This document shows positions 6,426-13,831 of a stretch of 21,164 bases of DNA, piece after piece. How positions within the stretch are numbered: the stretch's first letter is position 1; every line of letters starts with the position of its first letter. The stretch is from Actinomycetes bacterium (GTDB lineage Bacteria > Actinomycetota > Actinomycetes > Actinomycetales > Cellulomonadaceae). Position numbers and translations under genes: made by a program. The stretch spans positions 1-21,164 of the forward strand of contig JAJYTJ010000060.1 of NCBI GenBank assembly GCA_021793115.1, written 5' to 3'. The notes below the pieces were generated by a model. The model was not told the DNA's origin. It ran no database searches and saw nothing but the letters and a program-made list of their open reading frames with translations.

Positions 6426-6493
6426 CGCACCCATCGCACCGCACCCGTCGCACCGCACCCGTCGCACCGCACCCGTCGCACCGCACCCGTCGC
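6426..6493. repeat. 14-bp tandem repeat array, about 4.9 copies
   Basis: The unit CGCACCCGTCGCAC repeats head to tail from 6426 to 6493. The first copy has one change (CCATC for CCGTC), the next three are identical and the last is cut after 12 bases. The unit is not a multiple of 3, and no plausible gene uses this stretch. The intervening 6384-6425 shows nothing recognisable. Confidence 0.9.
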
Positions 6494-6561
6494 CGAACAC
6501 GGCAGTTGGTGTCGAACACGGCAGGCCGGAGTGCCGTGTTCGACACCAACTGCCGTGTTCG
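6494..6561. repeat. Perfect 30-bp inverted repeat with nested direct repeats
   Basis: The left arm (6494-6523) is the exact reverse complement of the right arm (6532-6561), with an 8-nt spacer. Each arm contains the 11-mer CGAACACGGCA (or its complement) twice, separated by 8 nt, so the 11-mer appears four times in 68 bp. It abuts the 14-bp array. Such a structure could be a REP/MITE-like repeat, a protein-binding site or a hairpin ending the iclR transcript. Confidence 0.92.
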
Positions 6562-6606
6562 CGGAAAGCGGCGGGCTCGTGAGGGAAGGGGGGCCTGCGA
6601 GGGGGG

Positions 6607-6647
6607 GAGGGGATCCGGGTGAGGGGTGAGGGGATCCGGGTGAGGGG
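6607..6647. repeat. Two-copy 21-bp G-rich direct repeat downstream of iclR
   Basis: A 21-bp unit containing GAGGGGATCCGGGTGAGGGG starts at 6607 and again at 6628. The plus strand has several runs of 3-5 G. On the minus strand, which would be the 3' tail of the iclR mRNA, the sequence is C-rich and G-poor, resembling a Rho-loading region. Confidence 0.75.
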
Positions 6648-6674
6648 GCGGGCGAGCGGGGCAGCCCGGGCGGG

Positions 6675-7394
6675 TCAGTCGGCGGTGCGGCGCAGCACCT
6701 CCGTGAGGCGGTTGGCCGCGCTCACCACGGCGGCGGCGTGCAGGCGGCCGGGCTGGCGCGACAGGCGCTCGAGCGGGCCGGACACCGACACGGCCGCGAC
6801 GACGCGACCGGACGGGCCGCGCACCGGGGCGGAGACCGAGGCGACGCCCACCTCGCGCTCGGACACCGACTGTGCCCAGCCGCGGCGCCGCACCCCGGAG
6901 AGGATCGTCGCGGTGAACTTGGCGCCCTGCAGCCCGCGGTGCAGCCGGTCCGGCTCCTCCCACGCCAGCAGCACCTGCGCCGCGGAGCCGGCGAGCATGG
7001 TCAGCGTGGCGCCGACCGGGATCGAGTCGCGCAGGCCGACGGGCCGCTCGGCCGCCGCCACGCAGATGCGCATGTCGCCCTGGCGGCGGTAGAGCTGCGC
7101 CGACTCGCCGGTGTGGTCGCGCAGCGCCGTGAGCACGGGGCCGGCGGCGGCCAGCAGGCGGTCCTCGCCCGCGGCGGTGGCCAGCTCGGAGAGCCGGGGG
7201 CCCAGGACGAACCGGCCCTGCAGGTCGCGCGCGACGAGGCGGTGGTGCTCCAGCGCGACGGCGAGGCGGTGGGCGGTGGGGCGCGCGAGGTGGGTGGCCG
7301 TCACCAGCTGGGCGAGCGTGGCCGGTCCCGCCTCGAGGGCGCTGAGGACCGCGGCCGCCTTGTCCAGGACGCCGACTCCGCTAGAGTTGTCCAT
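6675..7394 (-). CDS. IclR-family transcriptional regulator (LtbR/NdgR-like)
   Basis: The 239-aa protein has an N-terminal winged helix-turn-helix (about 8-60; [20 protein letters not shown] then [15 protein letters not shown]) and a C-terminal IclR effector domain (about 75-230; [21 protein letters not shown] and [20 protein letters not shown] are typical). It is divergent from leuC, the position of LtbR in Corynebacterium and NdgR in Streptomyces, which control leucine biosynthesis genes; that role is inferred from family and position. The ATG at 7392-7394 follows a possible -10 box by 6 nt with no Shine-Dalgarno, so the mRNA is probably leaderless. A semi-palindrome between its -35 and -10 boxes could allow autoregulation. 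The TGA at 6675 is followed by C-rich sequence on its own strand. Confidence 0.92.
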   Translation of the reverse strand: MDNSSGVGVLDKAAAVLSALEAGPATLAQLVTATHLARPTAHRLAVALEHHRLVARDLQGRFVLGPRLSELATAAGEDRLLAAAGPVLTALRDHTGESAQLYRRQGDMRICVAAAERPVGLRDSIPVGATLTMLAGSAAQVLLAWEEPDRLHRGLQGAKFTATILSGVRRRGWAQSVSEREVGVASVSAPVRGPSGRVVAAVSVSGPLERLSRQPGRLHAAAVVSAANRLTEVLRRTAD

Positions 7395-7400
7395 AGGTCG

Positions 7401-7429
7401 ATATTGTCGTCTCGTCTGCTGAGATGCAA
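7401..7429 (-). promoter_or_regulatory. iclR promoter with candidate operator
   Basis: On the minus strand TTGCAT (plus 7424-7429) and CAATAT (plus 7401-7406) are exactly 17 nt apart, and the -10 box ends 6 nt before the iclR ATG. The spacer contains the semi-palindrome TCTCGTCTGCTGAGA (7410-7424; outer arms TCTC/GAGA). A bound regulator here would block iclR and could also affect divergent leuC. Confidence 0.55.
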
Positions 7430-7431
7430 GT

Positions 7432-7449
7432 CGAGGCGCGACCGCCTCG
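7432..7449. repeat. Perfect 7-bp palindrome in the iclR-leuC intergenic region
   Basis: CGAGGCG (7432-7438) and CGCCTCG (7443-7449) flank CGAC. It lies between the iclR promoter and the leuC leader and may be a second regulator site or an RNA hairpin at the start of the leuC transcript. Confidence 0.45.
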
Positions 7450-7452
7450 GCG

Positions 7453-7509
7453 ATGAGACGGCCCGACCGACGCGCGGACGCCGCGCCACAGTAGTCCGGC
7501 GATCCGGAC
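7453..7509 (+). promoter_or_regulatory. leuC leader: possible 13-codon uORF ending in a hairpin
   Basis: An ATG at 7453 opens a 13-codon frame ([13 protein letters not shown]) ending TAG at 7492-7494. The last base of the stop starts a perfect hairpin, GTCCGG-CGAT-CCGGAC (7494-7509), 26 nt upstream of leuC. The peptide contains no leucine, so a classic leucine attenuator is not supported. Whether the uORF is translated is unknown; it has no clear ribosome binding site. Confidence 0.3.
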
Positions 7510-7535
7510 GACGACGAGCACGAGGGACGAGGCAC

Positions 7536-9008
7536 ATGGCGGGAACGCTCGCGGAGAAGGTCTGGCAGGCGCACGTCGTGCGCCCCGGGGAGGGCGGCGC
7601 GCCCGACCTCCTCTACATCGATCTCCACCTCATCCACGAGGTGACCAGCCCGCAGGCCTTCGAGGGGCTGCGACTCGCGGGCCGGACCGTGCGTCGCCCG
7701 GACCTGACGATCGCCACCGAGGACCACAACACGCCGACGCTCGACATCGACCTGCCGATCGCCGACGCCACGAGCCGTACGCAGATCGAGACGCTGCGCG
7801 CCAACGCGGCCGAGTTCGGCGTCCGCATCCACTCGCTCGGCGACGCCGACCAGGGGATCGTCCACCAGGTCGGTCCGCAGCTCGGCCTGACGATGCCGGG
7901 CCTGACGGTGGTCTGCGGCGACTCCCACACCTCGACGCACGGCGCGTTCGGCGCGCTCGCCTTCGGCATCGGCACCAGCGAGGTCGAGCACGTGCTGGCG
8001 ACCCAGACGCTGCCCCTCGCCCCGTTCAAGACGATGGCGATCACGGTCGAGGGCGAGCTTCCTGCCGGGACCACGAGCAAGGACATCATCCTGGCGATCA
8101 TCGCCAAGATCGGCACCGGCGGCGGCCAGGGCTACGTCCTGGAGTACCGCGGCGACGCCATCCGCGCGCTGTCGATGGAGGCGCGCATGACGGTCTGCAA
8201 CATGTCGATCGAGGCCGGCGCGCGCGCCGGGATGATCGCGCCAGACGAGACGACCTTCGCGTATCTCAAGGGCCGCCCGCACGCGCCCGAGGGTGCGGAC
8301 TGGGACGCCGCCGTCGAGTACTGGCGCACGCTGCGGTCCGACGACGACGCGACGTACGACGCCGAGGTGGTGCTGCGCGCCGCCGACATCGAGCCCTACG
8401 TCACGTGGGGCACCAACCCCGGGCAGGGCCTGCCGCTCTCGGGCCGGGTCCCGGTGCCCGAGGAGATCGCCGACGAGGGCGCCCGCACCGCGGCGCAGCG
8501 CGCGATCGAGTACATGGGCCTGACCCCCGGCCAGCCCTTGCGCGAGATCCCGGTCGACACGGTCTTCATCGGCTCGTGCACCAACGGCCGGATCGAGGAC
8601 CTCCGGTCCGTGGCCAAGGTGGTCCGGGGCCGGCGCAAGGCAGACGGCGTGCGCGTGCTCGTCGTGCCCGCGTCCGCGCGCGTGCGGCTCCAGGCGGAGG
8701 CCGAGGGGCTGGACCGGATCTTCCTGGACTTCGGCGCCGAGTGGCGCAACGCCGGCTGCTCGATGTGCCTGGGCATGAACCCCGACCAGCTGGCGCCCGG
8801 CGAGCGCGCCGCGTCCACGTCCAACCGCAACTTCGAGGGCCGGCAGGGCAAGGGCGGACGCACTCACCTCGTCAGCCCGCTCGTCGCGGCCGCCACCGCG
8901 ATCCGCGGCACGCTCTCGTCCCTGGCCGACCTCGACCTGCCCGCGGGCACCACGGTCGACGGCAGCCCCCTGGCCCCCCTCGACCCGCACGTGCCGGTGC
9001 AGGTCTGA
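7536..9008 (+). CDS. leuC: 3-isopropylmalate dehydratase large subunit LeuC
   Basis: LeuC with LeuD isomerises 2-isopropylmalate to 3-isopropylmalate in leucine biosynthesis, using a [4Fe-4S] cluster in the cytoplasm. The 490-aa protein shows the aconitase-family blocks in order: [12 protein letters not shown] at the start, [100 protein letters not shown] and [13 protein letters not shown]. The three cluster cysteines are Cys348, Cys408 and Cys411. The ATG is preceded by GAGGGACGAGG. leuD follows after 19 nt, so the two are co-transcribed. Likely regulated by the divergent IclR protein. Confidence 0.98.
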   Translation: MAGTLAEKVWQAHVVRPGEGGAPDLLYIDLHLIHEVTSPQAFEGLRLAGRTVRRPDLTIATEDHNTPTLDIDLPIADATSRTQIETLRANAAEFGVRIHSLGDADQGIVHQVGPQLGLTMPGLTVVCGDSHTSTHGAFGALAFGIGTSEVEHVLATQTLPLAPFKTMAITVEGELPAGTTSKDIILAIIAKIGTGGGQGYVLEYRGDAIRALSMEARMTVCNMSIEAGARAGMIAPDETTFAYLKGRPHAPEGADWDAAVEYWRTLRSDDDATYDAEVVLRAADIEPYVTWGTNPGQGLPLSGRVPVPEEIADEGARTAAQRAIEYMGLTPGQPLREIPVDTVFIGSCTNGRIEDLRSVAKVVRGRRKADGVRVLVVPASARVRLQAEAEGLDRIFLDFGAEWRNAGCSMCLGMNPDQLAPGERAASTSNRNFEGRQGKGGRTHLVSPLVAAATAIRGTLSSLADLDLPAGTTVDGSPLAPLDPHVPVQV

Positions 9009-9027
9009 CCCGCAGGAGAACGGACCG

Positions 9028-9693
9028 ATGGAGAAGTTCACCCAGCACACCGGCGTCGGCGTCCCGCTGCGCCGCAGCAACGTCGACACCGACCAGATCA
9101 TCCCGGCGGTGTTCCTCAAGCGGGTCACGCGCACCGGGTTCGAGGACGCGCTGTTCTCGGCGTGGCGCAACGACCCGGCGTTCGTCCTCAACCAGGACGC
9201 CTACCGGTCCGGCTCGGTGCTCGTGGCCGGCCCCGACTTCGGCACCGGCTCGTCGCGCGAGCACGCCGTGTGGGCGCTCAAGGACTACGGCTTCCGCGTG
9301 GTGCTCTCGCCGCGGTTCGCGGACATCTTCCGCGGCAACGCCGGCAAGCAGGGGCTCCTCGCGGCGACGGTCTCGCCGGAGGACGTCGAGCTCATCTGGA
9401 AGATCCTCGAGACCCGGCCGGGCACCGAGGTGACCGTGGACCTCGTCGCGCGCACGGCGACGTGCGAGGACGTGGTGGTGCCGATCGGTGTCGACGACTA
9501 CACCCGCTGGCGCCTCATGGAGGGGTTCGACGACATCGGCCTGACCCTCCAGCACGCCGACGACATCACCGCGTTCGAGGCCCGGCGGGAGTCCTGGCGG
9601 CCGACGACGCTGCCCGCCCGTCACCTGCCGCCCGTCCCCGTCGAGCCGGCGCGCCCGGTGCCGCTCTCGCTCGGGACCCCCCGCTCCCGGTAG
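9028..9693 (+). CDS. leuD: 3-isopropylmalate dehydratase small subunit LeuD
   Basis: The 221-aa swivel-domain subunit pairs with LeuC. Diagnostic blocks are [20 protein letters not shown] (about 13-32), the active-site loop [20 protein letters not shown] (about 69-88) and [18 protein letters not shown]. The sequence after about residue 190 is a Pro/Arg-rich tail beyond the conserved core; the usual length is about 195-205 aa. AGGAGA lies 8 nt before the ATG. A weak GC hairpin (GCCGG 9722-9726, CCGGC 9734-9738) may end the leuCD transcript. Confidence 0.97.
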   Translation: MEKFTQHTGVGVPLRRSNVDTDQIIPAVFLKRVTRTGFEDALFSAWRNDPAFVLNQDAYRSGSVLVAGPDFGTGSSREHAVWALKDYGFRVVLSPRFADIFRGNAGKQGLLAATVSPEDVELIWKILETRPGTEVTVDLVARTATCEDVVVPIGVDDYTRWRLMEGFDDIGLTLQHADDITAFEARRESWRPTTLPARHLPPVPVEPARPVPLSLGTPRSR

Positions 9694-9784
9694 CCCGGCC
9701 GGTCGGCACCGAGGGCCCGTCGCCGGCACGTGCCCGGCCCGTCGTCGGACGCGTCCCGCGACCGGCCGCGGGCGGGCAGCGTTT

Positions 9785-9836
9785 GCGGCGCGCCGTCCGC
9801 GCGCCGCCGCTACCGTGAGCGGCACGACGAAGGAGG
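9785..9836 (+). promoter_or_regulatory. HU gene upstream region: inverted repeat, -10 box and ribosome binding site
   Basis: A perfect 9-bp inverted repeat (GCGGCGCGC 9785-9793, GCGCGCCGC 9799-9807) lies immediately before TACCGT (9811-9816), a likely -10 box. AGGAGG (9831-9836) is a strong Shine-Dalgarno 5 nt before the ATG at 9842. No clear -35 was found at 16-19 nt. The dyad could be an operator or the leuD terminator. Confidence 0.5.
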
Positions 9837-9841
9837 CCCCC

Positions 9842-10471
9842 ATGGTCAGCAAGTCGCAGCTCGTCCAGCGCATCGCGGCGCGGGGCGCCACGCCGGCCCA
9901 GGCCGCCCACGCGGTCGACGCCGTGCTCGGCGAGATCACCGCGGCGCTCGCGGCGGGGGAGAAGGTGACGATCGTCGGCTTCGGCTCGTTCGAGCCGGTG
10001 ACCCGCGCCGCCCGCACGGCGCGCAACCCCCGCACAGGCCAGAGCGTCCCGGTGGCGGCGGCGACCGTGCCGCGGTTCCACCCGGGCGCGTCGCTGCGGG
10101 CGGCCGTGGACGGCGGCGGCGCGGCGCCCGGCCCCGTCGGCGCGCTGGCGGACGGCTACGCCACCGCCGTGCCCGTGTCCCCGGCGGAGCGCACGGCATC
10201 CGCGGCGGGCAAGGCGGCCAAGGGGTCCACGCCGGCCAAGGCGCCCAAGGAAGCCAAGGGGTCCACGCCGGCCAAGGCGCCCAAGGAAGCCAAGACGTCC
10301 AAGGAAGCCAAGACGTCCAAGGCGTCCAAGGAAGCCAAGACGTCCAAGGCGCCCAAGGGCTCTGCGCCGACAAAGGCGTCCAAGCAGGCCAAGGCGTCCG
10401 CACGGGCCGGCAAGGACGACAAGCACCAGGGCAAGGCCGCCGCGGGCAAGAAGTCGGGCAAGAAGAAGTAG
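9842..10471 (+). CDS. HU-family DNA-binding protein with lysine/alanine-rich tail
   Basis: This 209-aa nucleoid protein has a normal HU core at residues about 1-90, with the diagnostic GFGSF (46-50) and the DNA-binding arm around RNPRTG (61-66). A linker (about 91-120) leads to an 85-residue low-complexity tail of Lys, Ala, Ser, Thr and Pro in repeats such as KGSTPAKAPKEA and KTSKEA, ending GKKSGKKK. The two-domain design resembles mycobacterial HupB (Hlp) and Streptomyces HupS, in which the tail adds DNA compaction; this is family knowledge. ATG 9842 was chosen because of AGGAGG; an in-frame GTG at 9815 would add nine residues but sits on the -10 box. The position after leuCD matches many actinobacteria. 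A perfect hairpin terminator follows. Confidence 0.95.
   Translation: MVSKSQLVQRIAARGATPAQAAHAVDAVLGEITAALAAGEKVTIVGFGSFEPVTRAARTARNPRTGQSVPVAAATVPRFHPGASLRAAVDGGGAAPGPVGALADGYATAVPVSPAERTASAAGKAAKGSTPAKAPKEAKGSTPAKAPKEAKTSKEAKTSKASKEAKTSKAPKGSAPTKASKQAKASARAGKDDKHQGKAAAGKKSGKKK
10220..10291. repeat. 36-bp direct repeat in the HU tail coding region
   Basis: Positions 10220-10255 and 10256-10291 are identical, each encoding KGSTPAKAPKEA. They are followed to about 10360 by shorter related units built on AAGACGTCC and AAGGAAGCC. Exact DNA identity, including the uncommon GAA codon, implies recent duplication rather than selection on protein alone. Confidence 0.92.
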
Positions 10472-10484
10472 CGACCCCACAACG

Positions 10485-10508
10485 CCCTCACAGCCGGTGT
10501 GAGGGTTT
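10485..10508 (+). terminator. Hairpin terminator after the HU gene
   Basis: CCCTCACA (10485-10492) pairs perfectly with TGTGAGGG (10498-10505) around a 5-nt loop, followed by TTT. It lies 14 nt after the HU stop. Confidence 0.8.
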
Positions 10509-10576
10509 GGCACGGATCATCGCCCGGGGGAGCGTCGGAGTGCGGGTCGCCGCCACCGTGGGAGACGATGTGCGCC

Positions 10577-11905
10577 ATGGAAGACCTGCTCTACGTCGAC
10601 GGCGGCAACCCCCTCTCGGGTGAGATCACCGTGCGGGGCGCGAAGAACTTCGTGTCCAAGGCGATGGTGGCGGCGCTGCTCGGCGAGAGCCCGAGCGTGC
10701 TGCGCAACGTGCCCGAGATCCGCGACGTGCAGGTGGTGGCGTCGCTGCTCGAGCTGCACGGCGTCACGGTCGACCACGACGCCGAGGCGGGGACGGTCCA
10801 CATCGACCCGTCCGCCGTGGAGTCGGCGGTCGTCGCCGACATCGACACGCTGGCCGGCTCCAGCAGGATCCCCATCCTCTTCTGCGGCCCGCTGCTGCAC
10901 CGGCTCGGCGAGGCGTTCATCCCCGACCTGGGCGGCTGCCGCATCGGCGACCGGCCCATCAACTACCACCTCGACATCCTGCGGCAGTTCGGCGCCGTGG
11001 TGGACAAGCGCGAGAACGGGATCCACATCCTCGCGCCCAACGGGCTCACCGGCACCAAGGTCGCGCTGCCCTACCCGAGCGTCGGGGCCACCGAGCAGCT
11101 GCTGCTCACCGCGGTGCGCGCCGAGGGCAAGACCGAGCTCTCGGGGGCGGCGATCGAGCCCGAGATCATGGACCTCATCAACGTGCTGCAGAAGATGGGC
11201 GCGATCATCTCGGTCGACACCGACCGGGTCATCCGGATCGAGGGCGTGGACCGGCTGGTCGGCTTCTCGCACACCGCGCTCGCCGACCGCATCGAGGCGG
11301 CCTCCTGGGCGTCGGCGGCGCTGGCGACGGGCGGCGACATCGTCGTGCGGGGCGCCACGCAGCCGGAGATGACGACGTTCCTCAACACGTTCCGCAAGGT
11401 GGGTGGCGAGTTCGTCGTCGAGGACGACGGCATCCGCTTCTACCACCCGGGCGGCGACCTGCGCTCGATCCAGCTCGAGACCGACGTGCACCCCGGCTTC
11501 ATGACCGACTGGCAGCAGCCCCTCGTCGTCGCGCTCACGCAGGCGCGCGGCCTGTCGATCGTCCACGAGACGGTGTACGAGAACCGGTTCGGGTTCGTCG
11601 ACGCCCTCGTGGGCATGGGCGCGACGATCCAGGTCTACAAGGAGTGCCTGGGCTCGCGCCCGTGCCGCTTCGGGCAGCGGAACTTCTACCACTCGGCCGT
11701 GATCTCGGGCCCGACGACGCTGACGGCGGCGGCCATCGAGGTGCCGGACCTGCGTGGTGGCTTCAGCCACCTCATCGCGGCACTCACTGCCAAGGGGACG
11801 TCGTCGGTGCGGGGCATCAGCCTCATCGACCGTGGCTACGAGCGGTTCACCGAGAAGCTCACCGCGCTCGGCGCGTCGTTCAGCCGCGAGGCGCCGCGGC
11901 GCTGA
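10577..11905 (+). CDS. murA: UDP-N-acetylglucosamine 1-carboxyvinyltransferase MurA
   Basis: MurA transfers enolpyruvate from PEP to UDP-GlcNAc, the first committed step of peptidoglycan synthesis, in the cytoplasm. The 442-aa product carries the family blocks: VRGAKNFVSKAMVAALL (catalytic Lys23), LGGCRIGDRPINYHL with the PEP-binding Cys121, YPSVGATEQLLLTAV and HPGFMTDWQQPL with the expected Asp. The cysteine is the target of fosfomycin and is Asp in mycobacterial MurA, so this enzyme keeps the fosfomycin-sensitive form. The start could also be the in-frame ATG at 10568, which adds MCA; a GGGAG at 10560-10564 is rather close to 10568 and far from 10577, so the choice is uncertain. CACCGT (10554-10559) is a possible -10 box, in which case 10568 would be nearly leaderless. 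Confidence 0.95.
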   Translation: MEDLLYVDGGNPLSGEITVRGAKNFVSKAMVAALLGESPSVLRNVPEIRDVQVVASLLELHGVTVDHDAEAGTVHIDPSAVESAVVADIDTLAGSSRIPILFCGPLLHRLGEAFIPDLGGCRIGDRPINYHLDILRQFGAVVDKRENGIHILAPNGLTGTKVALPYPSVGATEQLLLTAVRAEGKTELSGAAIEPEIMDLINVLQKMGAIISVDTDRVIRIEGVDRLVGFSHTALADRIEAASWASAALATGGDIVVRGATQPEMTTFLNTFRKVGGEFVVEDDGIRFYHPGGDLRSIQLETDVHPGFMTDWQQPLVVALTQARGLSIVHETVYENRFGFVDALVGMGATIQVYKECLGSRPCRFGQRNFYHSAVISGPTTLTAAAIEVPDLRGGFSHLIAALTAKGTSSVRGISLIDRGYERFTEKLTALGASFSREAPRR

Positions 11906-11963
11906 CACGCACGGCCCGGTTCCGGCGGACGGCGCCGGGCGCGTGGGCCCGGCGGCCGGCCGC

Positions 11964-11969
11964 TAGAGT
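11964..11969 (+). promoter_or_regulatory. -10 box (TAGAGT) of the plsC-gpsA unit
   Basis: TAGAGT fits TAnnnT and ends 8 nt before the plsC ATG at 11978, with no Shine-Dalgarno between, pointing to a leaderless or near-leaderless transcript. Confidence 0.5.
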
Positions 11970-11977
11970 CGGCTCCC

Positions 11978-12733
11978 ATGGCCCACCCGGCGCGCGCCAA
12001 CGGCGCCTATCGCTTCGTCGCCGCGATCGTCCGGCCCTTCCTGCGGGCGACGACGCGCCACGAGTGGCACGGCACCGAGAACCTGCGCCGGGAGGGCGGC
12101 TTCATCGCCGCGGGCAACCACGCCACGGAGATCGACCCGCTGACGTTCGCCCACCTGCTCTGGGACAACGGCATCGCCCCGCGCATCCTCGCGAAGGCCT
12201 CGCTCTTCCGGGTGCCGGTGCTCGGCGGGATCCTGGCCGCCACCGGTCAGCTGCCCGTGGACCGCGGCGGGTCGCGCGCGGCGGACTCGCTGGGACCCGC
12301 CACGCGCGCGCTGGCGGCGGGCGAGGTGGTCGCGGTGTTCCCCGAGGGCACCCTGACGCGCGACCCCGACCTGTGGCCCATGGCCGGCAAGACCGGTGTG
12401 GCCCGGCTCGCGCTCGCCAGCCGCGCGCCGGTGGTGCCCATCGCGCAGTGGGGTGCCACCGAGCTGCTGCCGCGCTACTCCAGGCGGCTGCGGCCGTTCC
12501 CGCGCAAGCGCGTCCGGGTGGTCGTCGGCACGCCGGTGCCGCTCGACGACCTCTACGACCGGCCGACCGACGTCGTGGTGCTGCGCGAGGCGACCGACCG
12601 GGTGCTCGACGCCATCACCGCCCTGCTGGAGGAGATCCGCGGCGAGACGGCGCCGAGGCCCCGTTTCGACCTGCGCGACCACCCGGACTACGAAGAACGG
12701 CGGACCGTCTACCCGCCGGTGCCCGGACGATGA
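11978..12733 (+). CDS. 1-acyl-sn-glycerol-3-phosphate acyltransferase (PlsC family)
   Basis: PlsC-type enzymes acylate lysophosphatidic acid to phosphatidic acid at the membrane face. The 251-aa protein contains the catalytic HX4D motif as NHATEID (His48, Asp53), the substrate-binding block PVDRGG (about 94-99) and FPEGTLTRDP (about 121-130), all in family order. There is no obvious membrane helix beyond a hydrophobic N-terminal stretch. It overlaps gpsA by 4 nt (ATGA), which fits a shared role: GpsA makes glycerol-3-phosphate and PlsC uses its acylated product. Exact acyl-donor specificity cannot be read from sequence. Confidence 0.92.
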   Translation: MAHPARANGAYRFVAAIVRPFLRATTRHEWHGTENLRREGGFIAAGNHATEIDPLTFAHLLWDNGIAPRILAKASLFRVPVLGGILAATGQLPVDRGGSRAADSLGPATRALAAGEVVAVFPEGTLTRDPDLWPMAGKTGVARLALASRAPVVPIAQWGATELLPRYSRRLRPFPRKRVRVVVGTPVPLDDLYDRPTDVVVLREATDRVLDAITALLEEIRGETAPRPRFDLRDHPDYEERRTVYPPVPGR

Positions 12734-13746
12734 CGCGCGCGGCCGTCGTCGGCACCGGGGCGTGGGGGACCACGTTCGGGCAGGTGCTCGCCGACGCCGG
12801 GTGCGACGTGACGCTGTGGGGGCACGACGACGCGCTGTGCCGGCGTATCGATGCCGAGCACGCCAACGACAGGCACCTGCCCGGGGTGCGGCTGCCCGAG
12901 GCGGTGCGGGCCTCGTCGGACGCGCGCGCGGTGCTCACCGGCGCCGACCTCGTCGCGGTGGCGATCCCCGTGCAGGTGGCGCGGTCGGTGCTGGCGCCCA
13001 TGGCGGACCTGCTGCCGGCCCGCGTGCCCGTGCTGTCGCTCATGAAGGGCGTCGAGCTGGCGACCGACGTGCGGGCGTCGCAGCTCCTGGCCCAGGCACT
13101 GCGGCTGCCCGACGAGCGCGTCGCGGTGCTCTCCGGGCCGAACCTCGCGAAGGAGATCGCCGCCCGCCAGCCGACGGCGACGGTCATCGCGTCGGTGTCC
13201 GACGACACCGCGACGACGGTGGCCCGGACCGTACAGACGGCCTACTTCCGTCCGTACACATCGTCGGACGTCGTGGGTGTGGAGCTGTGCGGCGCCGTGA
13301 AGAACGTCATCGCGATCGCCGTCGGCATCGCGCAGGGCCGTGGGTTCGGCTACAACACGACGGCGACGCTGGTGACGCGCGGGTTGGCGGAGATCCGTCG
13401 GCTCGGGCTGCGACTGGGCGCCGACGGCGAGACCTTCTCGGGCCTGGCCGGGGCCGGCGACCTCATGGCGACGTGCGCGTCCCCGCTGTCGCGGAACCAC
13501 TCGCTCGGCGTGCTGCTGGGCCAGGGCGCGACCCTGGACGACGCGGTCACGCGCACCGAGGGCACGGCCGAGGGGGTCAAGACGAGCCGCGCGGTGGCCG
13601 AGCTCGCAGCGACGCTCGGGGTCGACATGCCCATCACGGAGGCCGTGGTCCGGGTGCTGTTCGAGGGCCTGCCGGTCGACGACCTGGCGCCCATGCTCCT
13701 CGGCCGGCCGATGAAGGACGAGGCCGCGGACCAGCCGCTGGACTGA
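12730..13746 (+). CDS. gpsA: NAD(P)H-dependent glycerol-3-phosphate dehydrogenase GpsA
   Basis: GpsA reduces dihydroxyacetone phosphate to sn-glycerol-3-phosphate for phospholipid synthesis. The 338-aa protein starts with the Rossmann motif VVGTGAWGTTFG (about 6-17) and continues with LSLMKGVE, LSGPNLAKEIA, CGAVKNVIAIAVGIAQGRGFG with the catalytic Lys, LAGAGDLMATC and SRNHSLGVLLGQG, all diagnostic. The ATG overlaps the plsC stop. In many actinobacteria ddl follows gpsA; here an ArsR-hyf cluster does. A GC hairpin (GGGCGCC 13780-13786, GGCGCCC 13790-13796) after the stop may terminate the unit. Confidence 0.97.
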   Translation: MTRAAVVGTGAWGTTFGQVLADAGCDVTLWGHDDALCRRIDAEHANDRHLPGVRLPEAVRASSDARAVLTGADLVAVAIPVQVARSVLAPMADLLPARVPVLSLMKGVELATDVRASQLLAQALRLPDERVAVLSGPNLAKEIAARQPTATVIASVSDDTATTVARTVQTAYFRPYTSSDVVGVELCGAVKNVIAIAVGIAQGRGFGYNTTATLVTRGLAEIRRLGLRLGADGETFSGLAGAGDLMATCASPLSRNHSLGVLLGQGATLDDAVTRTEGTAEGVKTSRAVAELAATLGVDMPITEAVVRVLFEGLPVDDLAPMLLGRPMKDEAADQPLD

Positions 13747-13779
13747 CCCGCGGCGGCGCGGCCCGTGCCGCGACCGCGC

Positions 13780-13796
13780 GGGCGCCGCCGGCGCCC
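13780..13796 (+). terminator. Possible terminator after gpsA
   Basis: GGGCGCC (13780-13786) pairs with GGCGCCC (13790-13796) around a 3-nt loop. No T-run follows and the surrounding GC-rich sequence allows other foldings. Confidence 0.4.
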
Positions 13797-13831
13797 CGTG
13801 TCGTCACGTCGACGACCGGTCCCTGGTCCTC

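Noticed and set aside
6426..6493. CRISPR array
   Set aside because: The 14-bp units are directly adjacent with no unique spacers and there are no cas genes.
6494..6561. LexA/SOS box in the inverted repeat
   Set aside because: CGAAC and GTTCG half-sites occur, but never with the 4-nt spacing of the actinobacterial TCGAACNNNNGTTCGA consensus.
6120..6674. Integration (att) site or genomic island at the tRNA genes
   Set aside because: No integrase, no repeated tRNA 3' end and no mobile genes follow; the neighbouring genes are housekeeping.
7387..7395. DnaA-box-like TTGTCCATA
   Set aside because: It has one mismatch and is explained by the start codon and first codons of iclR on the minus strand.
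7453..7494. Leucine attenuator peptide upstream of leuC
   Set aside because: The 13-codon peptide contains no leucine or other branched-chain residue, so classic amino-acid attenuation is not supported; kept only as a low-confidence leader feature.
9815..9841. GTG at 9815 as the HU start
   Set aside because: It overlaps the likely -10 box and has no Shine-Dalgarno, whereas ATG 9842 has AGGAGG at ideal distance and gives the standard HU N-terminus.
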